Under the pieces are notes generated by a model. It ran no database searches and was not told where the DNA came from. It saw only the letters and a program-made list of their open reading frames with translations. A stretch of 64,000 bases of DNA. Source: Annulohypoxylon bovei var. microspora. Lineage: Eukaryota; Ascomycota; Sordariomycetes; Xylariales; Hypoxylaceae. Below, in pieces: positions 33,713-45,598 of this stretch (positions within the stretch are counted from its first letter, which is position 1; each line of letters starts with the position of its first letter). A program made the translations under genes and the position numbers. The DNA lies in NCBI GenBank assembly GCA_022836615.1, contig MU405220.1, positions 1-64,000 on the forward strand. Reading direction: 5' to 3'.

Positions 33713-35827
33713 CTAATTACTAGCTAGTTATATCCTTAAGTGCCATATAGTGTTATATGAAGGCGGCTTAGTACCGGAACAAGGAGGTTCACCAATCAGA
33801 GTTAGAAACATACTCGAACCGTAGGTATTTATTATGTATCTCTAGCTAGCACCCGAGGACATCTATACAACTTTTAAACTCCTAGGTGCTTGTTCACCGC
33901 CCACCGTACCACCCTCCACCAACAGCCAGAAATCCACGGAAGTAGCCAGCCGACGCTGAAGCCAACCCGCCCACACCGCCATCTAGCTACCTACCTACAT
34001 ACATACTTACCTACATACTTACCTACTTACACAATCCCTCAAAACCTAGCCACCTACGTAAGTTTGGACAAAAAAACCATGCACGCCATCGCCCCTATCT
34101 CGGTACCAGGAGCGCGGTAAATCTTAGCCGGCGTCCTCGCTTACCCGGGGAGGCTAGAGCGCTACCTACCTACCTACCTACCTACCTACTTCGCCCTTCG
34201 ACTCCCCAGCCAGCAGCTGCGTCTGATAGGGGGGAGTAAGTAAGTACCTAAGCGAGTCCCTGCCCGCGCCGTTACACCGACCCTACGCCCACACCGTCTC
34301 TTGTCTTGTACGCACGTAAGCCCCCCAAGAAGTCGGATGGGTTCTTGATTCGATTTGCGGATGTGTTTTATTTCCGGGGACTCTGCTTCCTCTTAATCCC
34401 CTCCCTCCCCCTTTTTTTCCCCCAGCCCGGTTACTTCCACCGTTCCCCTTTTCCGGGCCTGGCGAAAGGTCCCGGGAAGTACGCCTCTGCGCATGCGTGT
34501 AAGCGCAGGATCGAAACTTTGAAGTCGCTAGTGGCTAGTGCCTGGAAGCTTGGGAAATGTTGTGAGGATCTCTCCTACTGGTGAGCTGACTTGGTGGTAC
34601 TTCCTGTAAGGGATATCCCCCCAACGCGTGACACAACAATACTCCCTAGTAGGATTTTATCTAGTTGATATGCTAGTATTTCTTCATATATTTAAGCAGT
34701 GTTATTTAGAATCGCTAATCTTCTAGTCAGCTCTGTTACCGACACTACCTCGGTAGTATTTCTCCCTTCTATGGTAGAGAGGGGAAATGAAACTATTCTG
34801 GGATAACTATAGAAAATAGAAGGAAGAAAAGGAATGAATAACAAAATCCAGCGAGATGACTCCTGTTACGCGGACACATCTTGTTACCCTAAATATCCCT
34901 AAACTTGCCCATTGACTAAGTCTTACCAAGGTGGTAAGATAACTACCAGCCAGTTGGGAAGAACATCTCCTCGCATATGCACCCCTGAGATCACGTAGAA
35001 AAGTCTAGAACGCCACGCGAGCAAATCACATCACATCGCATACAAAATTCCCCAAATAGCATAAGCAACCTGATAATTTTATTTCACTTTTTATCTCTCG
35101 CTTCTCATTGGGGAGGCTGAACTTCATCAGTACGTGAATGTACCTGTGTAACATGCGGCGTCCGCCTGTCTAGCCTCTCCCGCGACAATGGATCCGTGCC
35201 TCTCGAGCGCGTCAGAGAAAAGTTCGGGGTATAGCAAAGCGAGTAAACCAGAATCCAAGCAAATCGGTACATGACTGCAGAGGACCTAGCTACCTAAATC
35301 AGACGGCCTCCATGTCCGCTCGTCTCGGCGTAAGCATACTATTGGCCACCTGCCATACCGCAAAACCTAGCAAGGATTACCAATCTGCTTCATACCGACC
35401 GCGACCACGGACGAGCTTGTCCGCGTAAGGGCTGACATGCCCGTCGGCAGTAAACGCTTCGCTATCAGAAGTCTCCGCGTAACAATTCCAAACTGAAGTG
35501 ACAAAGGGGCAGGACCACGTGATCTGTACTGGTCCTTCATGACGTAAATGGGTAATGGGTTAGATATTTCCGAAAGAATCCCGTAGCCTCGTGTACGTAA
35601 AGTGTCATGATTCCAGACTATTTGCAACTACCAAACGCCCGACCACCCCGTAGTGACTAATTAACTTCTGCCAACCGTCACCTCATGCAATATGCCGCCC
35701 TATGCAATAATGCCACGGACAGGATTTTAGAAGAATTGCAGAAACCGTCGTGAATGCTGAGAACGATTGTGTGGGTTCATCCTCATGTCGTAAAGGCTCC
35801 AAAACAAACAAGAAAAAAAACTCCGTG
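33713..35827. other. 2.1-kb interval with simple repeats, no gene recognised
   Basis: It contains TACC/CTAC microsatellites (~33,985-34,030 and 34,162-34,190), a CT-rich tract at ~34,390-34,430, and small inverted repeats (cttacc...ggtaag near 34,924; taccgacactacctcggta near 34,738). No exon chain is supported. The right end is the 3' flank of SCH9. Confidence 0.45.
34162..34190. repeat. (CTAC)n microsatellite
   Basis: About seven tandem CTAC units, the longest such tract in the window. Confidence 0.85.
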
Positions 35828-38566
35828 TCATATGTCAAAGTGGGATTCGCCGAAAGGCTCGTCGTTATTCCCAGTCTTGACGATCCCACTCATCCTATTT
35901 CCCTTCCGGAGATCGAGATCTTCGAGATCGTCCCAGTCGTTATCTCGACGGTCTACGTCGTCCATCTCCTCATCAACGTATCGTCCTCTCATGTGGTCGT
36001 CCAATGAGCTCTCATCGACAAACGTAAAGCCCTGGAAATTCGCCTGCGTAGTCGGGGACAGCGGCGTTGACGTGGCAAAACCAGTGGCTAGCTGCTGGGC
36101 GCGTTCGTTCAACGACCCGTTCGTGTTCAGCGCGTTGGTGAACTCCGGGTCGAAATACGAGACGTCGGTCTCAGACTTCAACTTCGGCTTGAAGGGCGGG
36201 GTGATGAGTTTCTTGGCTAGGATGTCCCAGTCGACATCCCCAAAGAACGCGTGACGCTTCAACTCCTCGGCGTCATCAATAGCACCTAGACGGTGTTTCG
36301 GATTTCTGTTCAGGAGGCCCTTGACGAAGTTCCTACCTTCCTGCGAGAGAGTGTCTCGGGGGAATCGCACCTTGCCGAACGCGATGTTCTTGTACATTTG
36401 CTGCGTATCTTCAGCGTAAAAGGGGCTCCACCCACAACACATCTCGAATACAAGGACACCGAGAGACCAGAAATCTACCATCTTGGTGTATCCAGCCTCG
36501 TCCAGCAACACCTCCGGGGCTAGGTACTCCGTAGTTCCGCAAAACGTATTGGTCGTGTCATTCTGAGTCAGATTCGCCTTGGATAGACCAAAGTCGCAAA
36601 GAGCTATGTGGCCATTGGCATCGAGTAGAATGTTCTCGGGTTTAAGATCGCGGTAGACGATATCGTTGTTGTGAAGATGCTGGATCGCGAGAATAAGCTC
36701 TGCAATGTAGAACTTGGCTCTCTTCTCATCAAACCGCCCCTCTTTCTGAAGATGCCAGAAGAGCTCGCCACCGGACATATAGTCGGTGACAAGGAAAAGG
36801 TCGTTCTGGGTCTGGAAAGAGAATTTCAAGCCAACGATGAACGGAGATTCCGACATGGCTGTCCTGACGAGAATGTTCCGCTCCCCGACCGTGTGCGCCA
36901 CTTCTTTCTTCTGAACGATGACCTTCTTCGATAATACTTTCATGGCATAAATCCGACCACTATCCTTCTTCCGAACTTGGTAAACTTGACCGAATGTACC
37001 CTTCCCAATCAAACGTAGAATCTGGAAATCGTCGGGGCCGTAATGTCTCTTCTCGGTTCTCTGATATATCGCCTCGACGAATATTTCGCCGGTCGGTGTC
37101 TTGTCGGGCATCGTGTCGAGATTTCCTCTTAACGGGTACCAGCCTCGCACAGGCTCGTCTTTTCCAGGAATAATCGCTTGGAAATCGACGTGACCCAGGA
37201 ATTCTTCTCCTTGCGTGCCATGGTCATATATGGAGATATCCACTAGCATGTCTGAATCAACAACATCACTACCAAAGTTAGTCGAAGTGTCCGGAGGGAC
37301 CCTATCGATCTACGAGACTTACAATGCTGCTTCGGCATCCCACTTCGGGCTAGTAAACGATCTTCGCGGGCGATTGCGAAATGTGTTGTAGTCGGTGATG
37401 CTGGTATTACTGCTCTGGCGACTACGCATAGGTATCGCCATTGAGCGACCCTGGTCGCTGTTTTGGCGCTGTATGGCAATACCGCCCATCGGGACTGGCG
37501 CGGGGGCCGTCGACTCGTCTTCGTCTTCGAACGTTCGCGGTCCATGTGAGATCAACTCACTCCTCTGGAACACGGCAACAACGTAGGGGTCGCGGCTCTT
37601 CCGCAAGCCTCTCGCCTCCAAGATCTTTATAGTAAGCTTGCCCCTCTGTGGTGGCGCTTGCGCACCGCTGCTCGCAGAGGAGACCGGCGTTTCCCTGCCA
37701 CCCGTGTCGACTCCATCTCCGCTAAGCTTCGAAGGCGATCTTTCTTCTGTATGTGATGAGTGGGTGGCTGAGAGCGTTCGGGTAGGAGTCGGCGGGCCGC
37801 TCTTTTTCGTTCCAACATCAGTTAGCTTCTTGAGTCGATCAATCGAGGCGGACTGAGAGAGAAAACTGCTAGCATCGCTTGTAGGGGCTTGCGCATCCGA
37901 GGGAGAACTTGGTGTTGTTGCAAAGGCACGATCGGTAGGGATAGAAAGATGGCTCGCAAGAACATTAGACGTGGTGACGATGCTCGTAAGAGGGGATGCT
38001 AAAGTGGCTCTCCGAACTTTGAACTGCGAGAGCTCCGAGCCGCTCGAGCCGCTCTTTGTGTTCAGAGAAGATCGATTCGATGGACCGCTAGCAGCCGTGT
38101 CCGAATCGCCACTCGCATCAGACAACTTGACTCCCCTCTCCGAGGGTGTTTGTGAACAGGGAGGCGTAGGGTAGGGGTGGATATCGGAAGCTGATTGTTG
38201 CGAGGACTGTACTTTTGCCAGAGGTTCGATCCTCTCATGTGAAAGGAGAGGCGAAGTGTCAGGCGTGACGTCCTTGCCGCTCAAATCCGATTCGGGGCTC
38301 GGCAGTTGCTCAGGTACGATGTGCGATTCCTTCTCTTCCTGGGGACAGGCAGGGCGTGTCGACTCAGTCTCTGGTGCTCGGGAGGAAGAGGAGAAACCAA
38401 TAGAGAGAGGTAGAGAGGTGCAACTAACCTGACCAAAGTAGCTCATAATACCCGGCAGTCTCTTGTCGTGCAGATCCGGCTGAGGCGTGGCGATGCCGGA
38501 TCGCGGAGTATCGTAACCAATTTGGTCAGTGCCATCGTCCTCTGTGGTCGACGTCCTGCTTGGCAT
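35828..38566 (-). CDS. SCH9: AGC kinase Sch9 (C2 domain plus kinase)
   Basis: Three exons (38429-38566, 37323-38338, 35828-37268) give 864 residues. The first intron (90 bp) is a multiple of three and lacks a stop, so it reads open; I removed it because GTTAGT and TGTCCCCAG flank it and FGQ/EEKESHIV then joins cleanly. The second (54 bp, CTAAC branch) restores AEAAFDVVDSDMLVDIS. Residues ~310-450 form an interrupted C2 domain (GKLTIKILEARGLRKSRDPY to GWYPL). The kinase spans ~466-725: GKGTFGQVYQV, YRDLKPENILLD, DFGLSK, TFCGTTEYLAPE. The turn motif TSTPLSP and hydrophobic motif FQGFTFV follow. Sch9 is the main TORC1 effector kinase controlling ribosome biogenesis, stress and ageing in fungi. 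I took MPSRTSTTEDDG as the start; a Met five codons upstream (38581) is possible. Confidence 0.95.
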
Positions 38567-39291
38567 GTTAGTTGCGATCATAACCAGATATCAAAATTGA
38601 AACCCAGGTAGAAGTTCGTCAAGCTAAAGGTAGGAAGGATTCAAGTGAGTGGGTTAAGTAATAGCGGATGATCATAAGAAGAGTGAAGGGAAGATCAGGG
38701 GGGGTTCTTGAAAAGATGACATTTCGAATCAGAGCATATCTAGTGATAGTTGCCTCAAAGAAGTCCAATGGTCCCGTAATGTATCGAGGTATCCATAGAT
38801 GTGAGATGGCGGCCGAGGCGGAAGGCAGGAAACGGGAGGGCAGGTGGTAGAAATGTATACGAAAACTTCACGAGCGATTTCGTCCAGCCGAACCCATGCA
38901 GGTTTCGTAGCGACCACCCATGACACTCGCCATGTGGTAACCTAGAGGGGGGAATCGAAGTGGGGGCGAAAGGGGGTGGGTAGATGAGATCGACATCAAG
39001 GTGGGGTGGATGCAGAGAGGGAGAGACATTAAAGGACGCCAGCCAGCCAGCCCAGCAGGGAATGAGTGACATAGTGACATAGTGTGACATAAGTGGCATC
39101 GGTGACATTGGGCTCCTTTGCGGATTATTGCAACTGGCGAGTTAGGAGTCAGGCTTCAATATGACAATAATTATAAGCCTCGTCGAGACCCCGCGCTCTA
39201 GCATTCGCCGCAGAACGGAGTTGGACCAAAGAATCCAAATAATAATGGGTACCTGTTCGCTGCGAACATCGGTGGGCCAGCCACGATCGTA

Positions 39292-39334
39292 CCGACAGTA
39301 CTGACTGAACTGACTGTGTTCACCGTACTGTCGG
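39292..39334. repeat. 10-bp inverted repeat (CCGACAGTAC / GTACTGTCGG)
   Basis: Perfect 10-bp arms at 39292-39301 and 39325-39334 with a 23-bp centre. A second perfect small hairpin (TGTTCG-CTG-CGAACA) lies 24 bp to its left. They lie in the SCH9 upstream region; function unknown. Confidence 0.6.
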
Positions 39335-41373
39335 ACAGTACAACGTAGATAAGCCAGCAAAAATGTCTGGTTAAAAATAGGTGTTGGATGTGTATATCTC
39401 GTAACCCTTTTTATTTTATTTTTCTCTCGGGAGGGGAGGGCCGATGACCAGTCGGACTTGGACCGTAGAACGAATGAGCCTCTTTCATCGGATCGTCACT
39501 CGTGATGATCCAACTAGTTCGGATGTCGAATATAGCGTAATCTCTCAACTTCGTACCCACGTACTGCTGGGGACCAGATAGGACCAAAACCGGAAACCAG
39601 ATAATAGTAGACCAGAGTAAAGTAAAGCCGACGGGCGAATATCTCACTTGAGACCCGGCGTCATTGCGGTCGAGTTTGATAGCTAAAAGCCAGGGTCCCT
39701 TATTCCAACTTTGGAATACTTTGGAATATCCCTTAGAATACCCTTAGAATATCCTTGGGCAGTGATCGGTAATCCGAAGGCGAATACTGGCTAAACGGAA
39801 AAGACAACCTTGTATGAAATTTCGAAAGGACGCGGCTTACGGCTTGCAGCTTGCGACAATGCGAATTGGCGAGGTATATGCAAAGAGCGGGAAATAGGAG
39901 AAATAGAAATAGGTAAGGGATAATATACTTATTTTGAGTGAAAGTGGTTTGATTGATGACGATGATAGGGTAGATGATATGATGGAGAGGGAGGGTATGG
40001 ATGTAAATGGGTTTGTATGTATGTATAGATGGATGGATGGATCGTTGGAGGGGTGTCTGGTCTTCCGAATTGCGAATTGAGAACTGGGAATGGACGGAAC
40101 ATTTTTTTACAATCTTCTGTCTTGTCCTTTTTTTCATTTAACTTACTTTGACATCATTGCTTGAGTTGCCCGCCGAAGCAGGTCGAATCCTCCCTCCGAA
40201 CCTGACATGATGATGGATCAAAAGGTGTAAGTTTTGATCTCTCTCACCTAATGTCAGGTTCCTATCCAAACGATTCCTAATCTTTGTAGTGAGCCGCCAG
40301 TAGTTCGTAGATCGTAGGGCGGAATTGGCGCGTGGCGGTTCTCGAATACTTTGATTTGATGTAATGTGTGAAAATGGGAATTTTAAAAAATAATAATTTA
40401 CCAGAACAAGAACAACCTCGTTTTGGTTGGAGATTTGACGTTTGACCGTAGAGCGTGGGGGTTTTGAAAAAAAGGTAGATGGAGGAAGAAAATTGATTTG
40501 CGTGAGGGGAAAGGTATTTTTCTGGCGTCAGTTTATTTTTTTGGTAAAATGATGTCTGCGGGTGGATTGATTGATTGATTTGATGGTGAAGGGAAGACAG
40601 ATGAAGACGCTGAGACGTTGCGGTTGATGTCTCGCTCTTGTCCAGAGTCCCAGGTGCTGGCTGAAAAAGGCGGGCTTCTGATTTGAGCCTGATGGGGACC
40701 GATGGGGCCTTAATGGCGGGGGGCACTTGGTTAGTGTACTTGGTTAGGGTACATGTATGTATTGTGTTGGTGGAGGTACTTTAATCCACTAGGCACCTGG
40801 GCAGTTTGTTCAATGTTAGAAAACCAGCGGGAAAACTTTAGGGTCTTAATCCCCAAAAATCCTCGAAATGGGAACTAAAAATTCAATCGGGACAGGCTAC
40901 TAGCAAGAAAAGGCCCGGGAACCCCTAGTGGCTGGAACACTGTTTTTGGCTAGGCCCCGCCGGTACAGCGGATACAGCGCGAACTGGTATCTCGCCAGTA
41001 CCGTATTCGTACGGAAGGTGTATCTTTGCAAACAAAATATATGGGGAAGGTACTCTGCAGTTACCTAATTGAATTTTTAGATTTACTTACAAGAGGGTCC
41101 TCAATAGCGGGGTTGTCTTCCTCTCTTCCTCTTCTTCGTCAACTCGTCAACTCGTGTACGAATTCAATAGGTGAGGTAATTCACTATCTTTCCTTCGTCG
41201 TCAGGGTCCAACGACCGGATCTACGGTACTGTACTGTACTGTACGTGGCAACGTTAGAACCTTTAGGTACAACCAGGCGTTCGTGTTGTGCTTGTTGTTC
41301 TTGCTGTCTCTCTTTCTTTTATGTCTTTCTATGCTTTCTATGGATGCACTGTACGTGTACGTATACAGATATG

Positions 41374-41414
41374 TGTGTATGTATGTACATATGTATGTAT
41401 GTATGTATGTACGT
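41374..41414. repeat. (TATG)n microsatellite
   Basis: Tandem TATG units with one interruption (acat), next to CGTACGTACAC-type GTAC repeats. It accounts for the Cys/Tyr/Val-repeat open frames in all forward frames here. Confidence 0.85.
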
Positions 41415-44400
41415 ACACGTACTATCTGCGGCGAAGGTACTGTGTTGTGCTGTGCTGTGTGGAATTGGGTATAGAATGATTATGGAATACTTAGGTAGGT
41501 AGATATGGAATATGAAGTAAGTCTGTACGTCTGTACGTAGGTAGGTATGTATGTATGTACTGAATAGGTATGGAGAATATAAGCAGAATATGGAATAGGT
41601 ATGAATGGGTTGGTATGGGGTATGTATGTTGTACAGTACCTACATGTAAATGGAAGTGTGAGGTAGATGGGTAGAATAGAGAGGAGTCGCTTGGTCGCTT
41701 AAATTCAGCTCTCCAGTATACCGATACCGAAATCAGCCGACTATCAGGAGTTCCTGATGTGATTCGGTGTGTCTTCTTGGAGAAACCGGCGATGTTCGGG
41801 TAGCTCCCTCGATCTCGAGGCCTCCCTTCTCCGACTGTGAGTAGCTGTAAGTCAGTACATAGTAGTCCTTCTAGAAGTATGGAACTAGAACTGGAACTAT
41901 GATGTCTGTGCTGTGTGAATGGTGAATGTGTTATGTATGATTTGATGCCGTGCTCGACCCGACGGCATACCTGATGGGGAAGGCGATCGTAGCTAGGTCC
42001 AGCTAGCCGGCTAAGTAGAACGAGATCTATGTCGCAATTCTGAAACTAGCCGCGTTGTAATAGGCTTGTCGGCGCCGACTTTTGGTGACCCTTGGCGTGG
42101 GAATTGGGGAATTAACAATTACAAAGGTATGATGAATTGGTTTGAATTGCAGGGCAATGGAACAAGAACGCGCGTGTCCCTGATTTCAAATACGATACCT
42201 AGGTATGTATGTAGGTATGTAGATGAGCAGTCAAACTTCGGTGACAAGTAACAAGCAACAAGTAACCTTAGGTAGCTGGTTGGCTGGGTAGATAGAGTCT
42301 AGACAGGTAGAACAAATAACAAAATCCCAGCAGCCCAGGTACGACAGGTATGGATGCTGGTATGGATGTTGGTATGTAGAATTTTTTCGAATTTTCCAAG
42401 ATTGTTAGCTAAGGCATTAAAAGGTGGAGAATTATGGGAATTATGGGAATTATGAGAATTATTTCTAATAAGGCCCTCGTCTACGAATATTCGCCGGAGC
42501 GGGTAGAACTCGTTTTTGCGATCTGAGACTTGTTGATCTATATATCTTGAGCGAAACCATAATCGCGCTTATTGCCCCTAAAACAAGTTTCCCAGGTTTC
42601 ATATGCAATGCCATAAGATAAATAGGTATCGTACATACATACTAACAGAGCAAGCGGCAGGATCCGGGATAGGGAGGATTTTCCTTCTTGACGGTTCGAT
42701 GACATGACATGCCGAATAATAAAGTAATAAAAGACTACAAGATCCAAGACCCTGTATGTACAATCATTGGACCTATTACTATTATTACCTAAGACGGATA
42801 TGCCTTGGACCTTTTTGGGACTTGCTGAATTTCTTAAAGTCTCGAATTGCGGTGACAAGTCTTTGCCTTCCCCTTTACACCAATGCATACCTTACATACC
42901 ATAAGCCCACAATACGCGGCCATCCTCCTTCACTCAGATTGTGACGACATACGAATATGTTAACCAATCTCAAGTGGAGTCTGCCTTGATAGGGTATCCG
43001 TGGTTCCTAAAAAAGGCGGCGGCGTTTACTACCAGCACTAAAACAGAACGCTAACCTTTGCCATTCATAAACCCCTGTGCGCTGTCTCTTTCTATCTCGC
43101 TCTACCGGTCTACTAGGTACGTCGAGCGGCTGACTTTCCGACCATTAGACCAGACCATACACCATAGTGAAACATATGTGGGCGAGACAAGAGAGAACCG
43201 GTTGCGTATACTACATATAGCATCCTCCACGGGCTTGGAATAGCTTCGTGTCGCGGCACCTAGCCTGCAATCTCTTTTTTCTCCTTCCGCGGGTTGGCCA
43301 CTTTCTAATATTGGCGACCACCAATACGGTGAGTAAGCGATGCGATGTTTGCTGCGATTGGTCCGCAAATCACACACACTATCGAGTCTTAATAAGATGA
43401 GGCCAAATTGACTAGCTCGTTGCTACGTGACTGCGAATTGGACATCGCGGTAGATGGCTTTATCTTTGCCTTCCTCCTATACCGTTACATGAACATTCAG
43501 CTTACACGCGTAGATTGATGACGAGAACGGTAGATCATGTCAGGTAAAACTTTTCTTATCAACCCCTTACATAGTAGAACTCCGACCCTCATTTAGAGGA
43601 TTCATCCATACCTAGACGGTGATGGAGCACAAGATATTTAAGGGGTTAGGTCAACTGTTGGTACGTTGGGAAGGAGATGCATCTATGTAGCTGACAGCCA
43701 AATGAGAGCTCGAACAACAGCTAGTTGTGATAGGTATGCTTTGCTTGTCACCAACGACTATGTCTATTCCCGCGCCTCTGCAACGTATGACAGGACGACA
43801 ACGTGTGTTCCCCAAGCCTATCTTACTAGCGCGTGCCTTGTGTGTCAAGTCTTATTTCATGTATGAATGTAGGTATGTAGGTATGTATGGCGTTCTTGTA
43901 TGCCCGTAGCTGAAAGAGACCTTTTAGAATACCGACAGATGCAGCCGAACTGTCGCACATGCACACCAGCCACTCGATCTCAAACGTTGGACCAGATGCG
44001 GGATGAGCGGGATGGAGAGTGGTGGTGAATGCGAGCCTGCGAGTCATGAGATTTTCCTCCATTCTTTTCGGACCCTGCACCGCCTTCTATCTATATCCGG
44101 GGTTTCATCGCGATGCTCTTCTCCTGTAGGTATGTAGTATCGCGCATAGCCAGCCAAGCTGGCCAGATCGTGCGACCTCACTCCCTCTGCCTTGTCCGGC
44201 GACGCAAGAAATCATTTTATAATTAGGGTAGCTCGAAGCTTAGCAAATCCAAGAGGTCGGATGCCAAGGCGTTGAGAGCTCCCACCCATTTACGGATATC
44301 CGAATACGTGCCGCCATTTTTTTGGTTTTTATGTCTTATATGTTTCTTTACCAAAGCAGTAATATAGTTCTTCGTCGCCTTGAACCCCACGCGATACTCG

Positions 44401-45448
44401 CATAGCTTAGGAACGAATATCTTACATAGGTAGGTAGGTACAAAGGAAACCCTGAGCCGGGATTCGTCCTCCTATTAACCTCATCTCCTACCGAAGTCCC
44501 ACCATCCCAACCCGAGCCGACGGATCGAAGAACCCCAACCCGCACGGCCCCATCCCGTTGATTTCCTCCCATCACTCCCCGGGGCGAAAAGAAAAAGAAT
44601 TTTAAAAAGTCTTACGTACCCCGAGGGCGTAGGTATGGATAGGCCAACAGTAAGCAACGAGTGATGCTACTCAGGTCACTCGATTTAAGCCTTTCGGAAA
44701 TTATCAGGCAGAATAGGAGAGACGCACACGTACAGGGAGAGAGAAGATCGAAACGTTACCCTTGTCGCCATGTGGTAGCTAAGCACCACCCGCCACCAAA
44801 GATCAACGGACGGCGCAGTCCCGTTTCTAGTTCTAGGGCAGAGACGGGAGATCGGGTATCGGGTGCCATCCCCCGCTAAAAGCTTGTCCGTCTAGGTAAA
44901 GCTGTTGGAGATATAATAAACGTACCGTGCTACGGTACCAACCACGCGTGTCTAGGTGGTCCAGGTGGGTGTATAAGGGGTTGGAGTGATCCAAATTCGG
45001 AAGTCTAGAACTCGATTGGTATACAGAATCACACTCATAGGCTTATCTAGTTTGCGATCGCTACCCACAATAGATAGATATATCGCATGTCTCCGTATTC
45101 TTCCCTCTTGGATTACCTCAGACATACCCATCCTACCTATTCGATATGCATAGGGACACAGCGTGCAGAGGACGAATTCTATTTTTTTTCCTTCCACGCC
45201 ATCACATACGCGAGTGTTTCCCGGGCTGGACCCGGTCCACGTCGGCGTGTCTACATCTTCGAGGCCACGAAATCCGAAACCTACCTACTAAAGTAGGGAG
45301 GTGGCACGTATCGCGTATGTACAACCACGACCCCACAAACTGATTAAGGGGACATTTGCCTCTAAAATGATGAACCCTCCAATATACCGAGCGTGGGTAG
45401 ATAGCAGTCGGCTCGTATGATAGCAATAAAAAGGGCATCACTGAGCTT

Positions 45449-45456
45449 ATACTACG
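45449..45456. repeat. left target-site duplication ATACTACG
   Basis: The 8-bp sequence is identical to 48193-48200 at the other end of the element, and the match stops exactly at 8 bp on both sides. Confidence 0.85.
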
Positions 45457-45598
45457 CAGGACGTCAAAAGGCACGATATCTTTGCCAAAAGGCACAATGA
45501 CCCACACGGTTTATACCTATTACGGCTTAATAATATGGATATTTAATCTTATAATACAAAGCCTATATAAATTTAAGTACCTTTTCTACCTACTTATG
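45457..45598 (+). repeat. left terminal inverted repeat (142 bp)
   Basis: It pairs without gaps with the reverse complement of 48051-48192. By hand count 125 of 142 positions match and all 17 differences are transitions. It starts CAGGACGTCAAAAGGCAC and has CAAAAGGCAC twice, 21 bp apart (45465 and 45486). Confidence 0.9.

Larger units (their letters stand above)
38567..45448. other. 6.9-kb interval without a recognisable gene
   Basis: The left 2 kb is pyrimidine-rich on the SCH9 strand and probably includes a long 5' leader and promoter of SCH9. The rest is rich in TATG, GTAC and TACC simple repeats and short TA-rich tracts; open frames found here are repeats translated, with no protein-like composition. 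One TACCTAGGTA palindrome sits at 42196-42205. It ends at the transposon insertion. Lineage-specific genes of small exons cannot be ruled out. Confidence 0.5.

Noticed and set aside
38223..38245. GGTTCGATCC resembling a tRNA T-arm
   Set aside because: It lies inside the SCH9 coding exon, and no cloverleaf can be built around it.
39733..40726. Two long minus-strand open frames (134 and 149 codons) upstream of SCH9
   Set aside because: They are rich in His, Ile, Ser and Tyr from translated CATC/ATAC simple repeats. There are no homologous motifs and no splice partner; more likely leader or spacer DNA.
41026..41502. Cys/Tyr/Val-repeat open frames in all three forward frames
   Set aside because: They are the TATG/GTAC microsatellite translated; open in every frame at once, so not coding.
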